64,000 nucleotides of DNA from Apus apus. Its lineage: Eukaryota; Chordata; Aves; Apodiformes; Apodidae. The notes beneath the pieces were generated by a model. The model searched no databases, was not told where the DNA came from, and was given only the letters and a program-made list of their open reading frames with translations. Below are positions 43,801 to 64,000 of this stretch, piece by piece; position 1 is the first letter of the stretch, and every line of letters begins with the position of its first letter. Made by a program: the position numbers and the translations under genes. Location: assembly GCF_020740795.1 (NCBI RefSeq), contig NC_067294.1:1426001-1490000 (forward strand), read 5' to 3'.

Positions 43801-46800
43801 CAGCATCACCTTCACATTTCTGGCTCTGTAGGAGACTGGGAAACTACAGTCCATGGTTTGAGGTGGGCTGAACTGGTGCCTTTCCAGTTAAACAGGCAGA
43901 AGGTTTTCCTCAGTACCAGGCAGGCACAGTAGGAAGAGCAGTTTTCCCACCCAGGTGCTCTTGGCCATCCCAGGCTCAGGATGGGGAGCAGCCCCAGGCA
44001 GGAATCCCACGCCATTCCCAGGGTGCATCCCCCTTTTCACCTCCTGCTGTTTCCTTTGGTGCTGTTCGAGCTAAGGAGGGAGCTGGGCTGCATCACCCCT
44101 GCTTTAAGAGCTGGGTCCATCCCTATGTCTGTCCTGGCTGCTCCAAGTCCTGGGTTTTATGGAGGGACAGGACAGGATGAGGCAATTAAGAAACAGCATC
44201 AGAACCTATAGGGCCCAGTGGCTGCTGCAATGGAGCCGTGATGTAAACAACAAACTCTTCTCTGTAATTCTTGATGGCCTGATTTTGGACAACCCTACTT
44301 GACCATTGTCAATTCCAGCTTTGCCTTTATGAAATCCTCACGGAGAAGCCACAACTCTTTTTCCAGGCTGTTTGCTGTTCCTCACTTTCAGAAGAAGGTG
44401 AAGAAGTTAAATAAGATGAAGGAAAACCCAAATGTGGGTCACCAGGCAATGTCTAGCATCAGCATATGTAGTATCTCTTGGATCAGTGGCTGAGTTTACA
44501 GCCTAGAAGTGTTTCAGACCCTGTGCTGGGCTGGGCTGCCTGGTGCTGGAGCCAACCTGGGGCTCCAGCTGGGGCTCCAGAGCTGCTGCAGCCACAGAAA
44601 TTGGCTTTTTCTGCATAAATTGAATTACATGGAGTAGGATGAAGCCAGATGAAGGAGCCTTTGCAAACTGCATCACATTTCCTGGTGGTGTATTCTTGCA
44701 GTAACTAGAGAATCAGCCCTGGCTCCTGGCAGCTCACCCCGGGAGGGGCGGTAGTAAATAAACTGTCATACTGAAATAGATGAGAAATGATATTTAGTCT
44801 GACATTTAAATGCTAGCAGAGTTACAGGGAGACATTAAGTGATTAAGATGTTGAAAGCATCATCTCTGTTTATTGCTTTGGTTTGTGGTATCTGTTTGTA
44901 GATAATAACATCTCTTTCTATTTATTTATTTTATTTTTAATTTTTAGGGCATGCAAAACCTCTCTGCCTGAAGCCTGGTGTGCAGGATCTGGGGCTGGGC
45001 CTGCCTGGGCAGGGGCTTGATGCAGCTGTAGCTCCTGGGACTAGCAAGTTCCGTGTGCTGTAAGTCACTTTTTTTATTTCAGGTAGGTCAGAAAACAGTT
45101 TTGCTGGCAAAAAAAAAATTTTTAAAAAAATCATTTTCTCTGAGTTTTTAAGCAGCCAAGGTGCTTTGGGCCAAGCAGGTGTCTCAGAGCAGCCTCTCAG
45201 CAGAGCGCCCAGTATCAGCCTCTGTGAGGAACACTGATGGAGCATCAGGAAATTGAAGTATTGGTTTCCCACTGCTGATACAAATTCCACTTAGAAACAA
45301 GGTTGTTCAAACAGGAATGTCTCTCAGGCCTTTTCAGGAAAGTATTATTTCTAGTGAAAGTAGTTGGCACCTTGCTTGTGAAGTGCAGATAAACCCAAAA
45401 TGATTTCCTGGAGAACCAAATGATGTGGCATGAAGGGATGAAGGTCACCTGCAGGAGCCCTCTGCCTGCTGCTGCCCCCCTGGCTCGGGGGGCTTTGCCA
45501 AGGCTGGGGCTGCAGGCAGAGCAAACCCCTGAGAGGGGATTTCCAGCCCACAGACCCATTCCCAACACTTCCCTGCAGAGGCTGGGAAGGCACTGGGTAC
45601 CTCGGAGGGTGCTGGTGCCTGCTTGGCTGTGAAATCTCCAACCCGGGCAGCCACCTGGTCCTTGGCTCTTGAGCTCTCTGCAACCACACTGACTGTTCTG
45701 ACAGCCTTTCAGGTTGTTGGCAGTGCTCAGTTTTACTTCTTATATCATGGGCTGAGGGAGTGTCTGCTTGTGGTGGTGCCTCCCCTGGGAAGGGGTCTGG
45801 GTGCTTTGCTGCACGGAGGACGGGGGCTGCCAAGCCGCTCTTCTGCGCTGGGAATTGCCTCAGCTCCACCTGGTATTTTGGGTGGAGCTGAGGCAAAAGG
45901 GAGTTTCTGCACTGCTTTGTCACCTGCCCGAGGACTCACTGCACTGAGTCTGTGCCCAGCTTGTCTTAAAATGCGTTTGGTTCTGTCCTACAGATGGTGT
46001 GAACCTCGTGTCGCAACGTGTCTGTCAGTGACGGCGACAACCCCTTCTCCTGCTTCTCTGCTCCTCTTGCCACCCTCACCCCCAGCCCTCCAGCTGCAGG
46101 ACGGGGCTGGAGAGGACCAGGCCAGGACCACAGGCAGCAGCTCGGTGGTGCCATCACCCGTGTGCCAAGGTAGGAAGCTGCCTCGGAGCCGGGATGCCCT
46201 TGGTGTCCCAGCGCCCAGCTGCCCCGGCTCCTGCGGGTGCTGCTCCAGGCCCAGCCATCCTCCCTCCCAAGGTGCCCAGGGGCAGCAGCACACCCTGGAA
46301 GTGTTGAAAGCTTCTCCTATCCTCCATTCAAAAGCTCATCTTCCTTTTTGTTTCCCACTCCACAGCAAACCACGGGGCTGGAGGAGTCTCTGCACTGATG
46401 GCTACGGAGGAGCCCGTGGGGCATTCAAATCACAGGTGTGAAAAATAATCATTCTGTGGATTATTTCTTGTCATTTTAATAGTGACACTTGACATAGAGG
46501 AGATTAGTTTCCCACCACATTTTCTGGGTTTTTCCTAGAGTTCTGGCAAAAAAGTTTAATCCCCAGAGTGTGTGTGAGAGGATAAACTTTGTATCTGGAG
46601 AGCTGAGAAGGGCTGATTTAGGCAAAAATGTGCCCAGGTTATAGAGGGACTGCAACCCATGCTGGGTTGGGGAGCTGCTTCAGAAGAGAATGTAACTCTT
46701 CATGAGCTGGGATGTATGTGTCATGCTAAAATAAACAGGTAGTGCAGGAAAATTTGAAAATTGTGTCATTTTTTTTCTGTTGATTATATCTTTACAAAAA

Positions 46801-48100
46801 TTCCCCTTCAGGAAGTAGTACTCGAGACAGTGAAGTTTCTTGTTTAAAACTGCAAACGTAATGTGTGTTCGTAGCATTTTCCTTCGCCTCCTCTCTCCCC
46901 AGCTCAGGGTTTGTTGCTTTTTCAGGGGATTGGAGCAAGCCCAGGGTTGCTAGGAAGTCCCATTCATTTGCTTATCTCTGAGTGGTTTCCCGGTGGCTGG
47001 GGCCACCCTGAGGCTGATGACTTGCAGTTTCAGAAAACTCAGGTGGAAACCATCCTTTGAGTGCTCAGCACCTGCTGCTGAGTCCACTCAGAAGGCTGAA
47101 GAACATTAAGGATCAGACCTGGGACACTGTTCGGTTTTGTCCTTTCTGGTGTAGATCCAGACCCTCTAGGTGGTGGCAGTGGGATGGTTTAGGGTAAGGG
47201 GCCCAGCAGAGCCTGATGTTACTGAAATTAGCTTTTTTTTTTTCACCGTGGTTTAAAGATTCTTCCTCTGAAATTGAGCTCTGCTCATATGCTCCTGCAG
47301 AGGCTCAGCCCATCACTGCTGTCTGCAGGGACTGAGAGAGGCCCAAGTCCAGCTTCTGCTTGTGGACATGTACCCAGAGTTCCAGGTTGAAGAGGTGCCC
47401 CCTTAAGTGGTTATGAAGAAATAGACACAGACATCTCCTCCTGGGGAGACTGATGTCTTCAGGCACACTGAGGAACCCTTGTCTGAAACCTCAGGAACCT
47501 GGGGACCTTTGCAGGCTGCAGTGTTGCCACCCCTGGGGCCTTCAGTCATTCTGAGCAGCAGGTTCCCCAGGCCCTGGGTTCTGCAGGGCCATGGGGTGTT
47601 GCTCTGCCAAAAAAGAGCTTCAGGAAGAACCCTGAATGGTGCAGGGAAAGCTCAGCATTCTCACAAATTAATCCTCTGAGGCATTTTTGTATCAGTTTCA
47701 CAGAACTTGACTGTACCTCATGGAGAACCAGAGTATGACATAACTCTTGTGAATGTCATAATCTCAAAGCAGCAGAGAGGTAGATGACTCTGAGCAATGA
47801 CAATATGGTTAAAAAATGCTGCTCTCATCCACTCCATCTAGTCAGAGATGAGGCTTCCCTTTCTCCTGTAGAAAACTGTCTTACTTTGTGAACATTCTGC
47901 CTTTGACCAGAGTAATGTTACCTGGTAGAGAAAGCAGTACAAGTTCTCTTTGAATCTTGTGCAGACTGGGCAGAGAGCTACAAACATCCTTTGACTGGAG
48001 AGACAGAACTCAACCATGAACCTGCCCTCAGGATGGAGAGCAAGCCCCATTCTCTGGCCAGAGCTGCAGCTGTGCCAAAGAACCTGCATCTGCATCTCCT
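40900..48100. other. Intergenic interval between IL13 and RAD50
   Basis: About 7 kb without a recognised gene. It is mainly GC-rich unique sequence with CA/CCA-rich simple stretches (for example 41840-41945). AT-rich islands lie near 42170-42260, 44745-44945 and 46440-46870. None of the open frames shows a signal peptide plus cytokine-like exon structure. Confidence 0.5.
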
Positions 48101-48109
48101 CACCAGGAC

Positions 48110-48391
48110 ATACACAAAGAACATCACAACTTTATTTTCACTTGTAAAGAGTAAAATACATCTGAAAGTTAACTGCCTTGTACTCATTAAAATTCTTCCA
48201 CCTGATGGTGACTCTTAAACCCAGGCACAGAACGATGCAGAAAGAACCAAAGTTTAAAAGTCTAACAGTTTCAGACTCTAGCTAAAATTGATATAAATGT
48301 ACAGCAGGACATGAGCAGAAGGAACTATATTTTCAGCTGCCTTCATCTGAGCTCTGTCAGCTAAGCCAGTCTATCATCTGTAATTGAAATT
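48110..48391 (-). other. RAD50: RAD50 3'UTR
   Basis: Runs from the TAG stop at 48392-48394 to just past a minus-strand AATAAA at 48131-48136. No other feature seen. Confidence 0.6.
48131..48136 (-). terminator. RAD50: RAD50 polyadenylation signal
   Basis: AATAAA on the minus strand about 255 bases after the stop codon. Confidence 0.6.
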
Positions 48392-63387
<14,996 letters not shown>

Positions 63388-64000
63388 CTCCACAAAAAGA
63401 AAATGCAACATAAACACTCAAAGCTTGAGGCAGAACATACATTCAGGACTCAAAAACAGTTGCAACTATTCCCTTAAAGTCTTTGAAACAAAAGTATCTT
63501 TAAACAACACAAAACTCCCGAGTAAAAACAAACTTTAGCTTGAGTGTTTGCTATTTCAGGTAACTAAATAAATACATCAAGAATTTCAAAGAAAGCCTCT
63601 TAAGCCCAAACATATTTTGTGCAAGCATTGATTCTGTGTCTCGACTGCTACAGTTCACTGAAATTCCCAGAGTCCATCCAAAAAATACACAATATATGCA
63701 GGAATGTCTTCCCAAAGCTCTGACTAGTCCCCAGCCCGACCTGAGACATGAAGAGTGTGCCAAACATTCAGCTCTCACATTTTTTCTGGATTCAAACCCA
63801 CTCATACAATCACATCTGGTTAGTAGATTTTTCATCACCTAAACAAAGTAGAAGCTCAGACAGTGAAAACAACCCTGTGGCAAACTTCTAGACTGATACT
63901 GTTCTACACCACCATAAATTGACTATTTTGAATATTTTTATAAAGAATGGTCCATTTAAGAAGAAAGGTACTATCTGTTGTAATTATACCTCAAAACAAG
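63388..64000 (-). other. RAD50: RAD50 intron (probably intron 7)
   Basis: Sequence upstream (in the sense of transcription) of the first visible RAD50 exon. No exon or repeat recognised. Confidence 0.7.

Noticed and set aside
44400-44500. Lysine-rich small plus-strand frame (44299-44493)
   Set aside because: Short, no homology recognised, and no promoter or splice context.
40985-47700. A third type-2 cytokine (IL5/KK34-like) between IL13 and RAD50
   Set aside because: I looked for short phase-0 exons with a signal peptide and paired cysteines on both strands and found none that I could support. IL5-like genes are expected beyond RAD50.

Overview
The window is vertebrate nuclear DNA, very probably from a bird. 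The evidence is compact introns, several copies of CR1 (the dominant LINE of birds and other sauropsids), and a gene order matching the conserved type-2 cytokine neighbourhood. Genes were recognised from memory of their human proteins. Exon borders were set by hand from GT/AG sites, reading phase and protein continuity.

Layout, left to right. (1) 2983-3145 (+) is the alternative last coding exon of SEPTIN8, with a 3'UTR ending near 4.48 kb. The bases before it look like the preceding intron. (2) 4.48-9.5 kb holds no gene I recognise; a CR1 fragment lies near 8.7-8.9 kb. (3) 9.5-10.3 kb is a GC-rich promoter with three tandem RFX X-box-like motifs and four CCAAT elements. It drives KIF3A (+), complete here with 17 constitutive coding exons (10007-28236), two candidate cassette exons and a 3'UTR probably reaching 31.33 kb. 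(4) IL4 (-, 33027-35010, four exons, 139 aa) lies tail to tail with KIF3A. (5) IL13 (-, 38642-40608, four exons, 138 aa) has a TATA box and a long AU-rich 3'UTR. (6) 40.9-48.1 kb is intergenic with no recognised gene. (7) RAD50 (-) fills the rest: 18 coding exons (48392-63387) from just before the middle of the first coiled coil to the stop codon. By comparison with the 25-exon human gene these are probably exons 8-25; earlier exons lie beyond the right edge.

In mammals IL4 and IL13 are co-regulated in Th2 cells by elements lying between them and inside RAD50. KIF3A (ciliary and axonal transport) and RAD50 (DNA break repair) are housekeeping flanks. The most interesting observations are the X-box triplet at the KIF3A promoter, a 9-base microexon in KIF3A, an inverted CR1 pair bracketing KIF3A exon 8, a G-rich minisatellite just inside KIF3A intron 1, and a GATA/NFAT/AP-1 cluster between IL4 and IL13. 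I found no evidence for an entirely new gene system.
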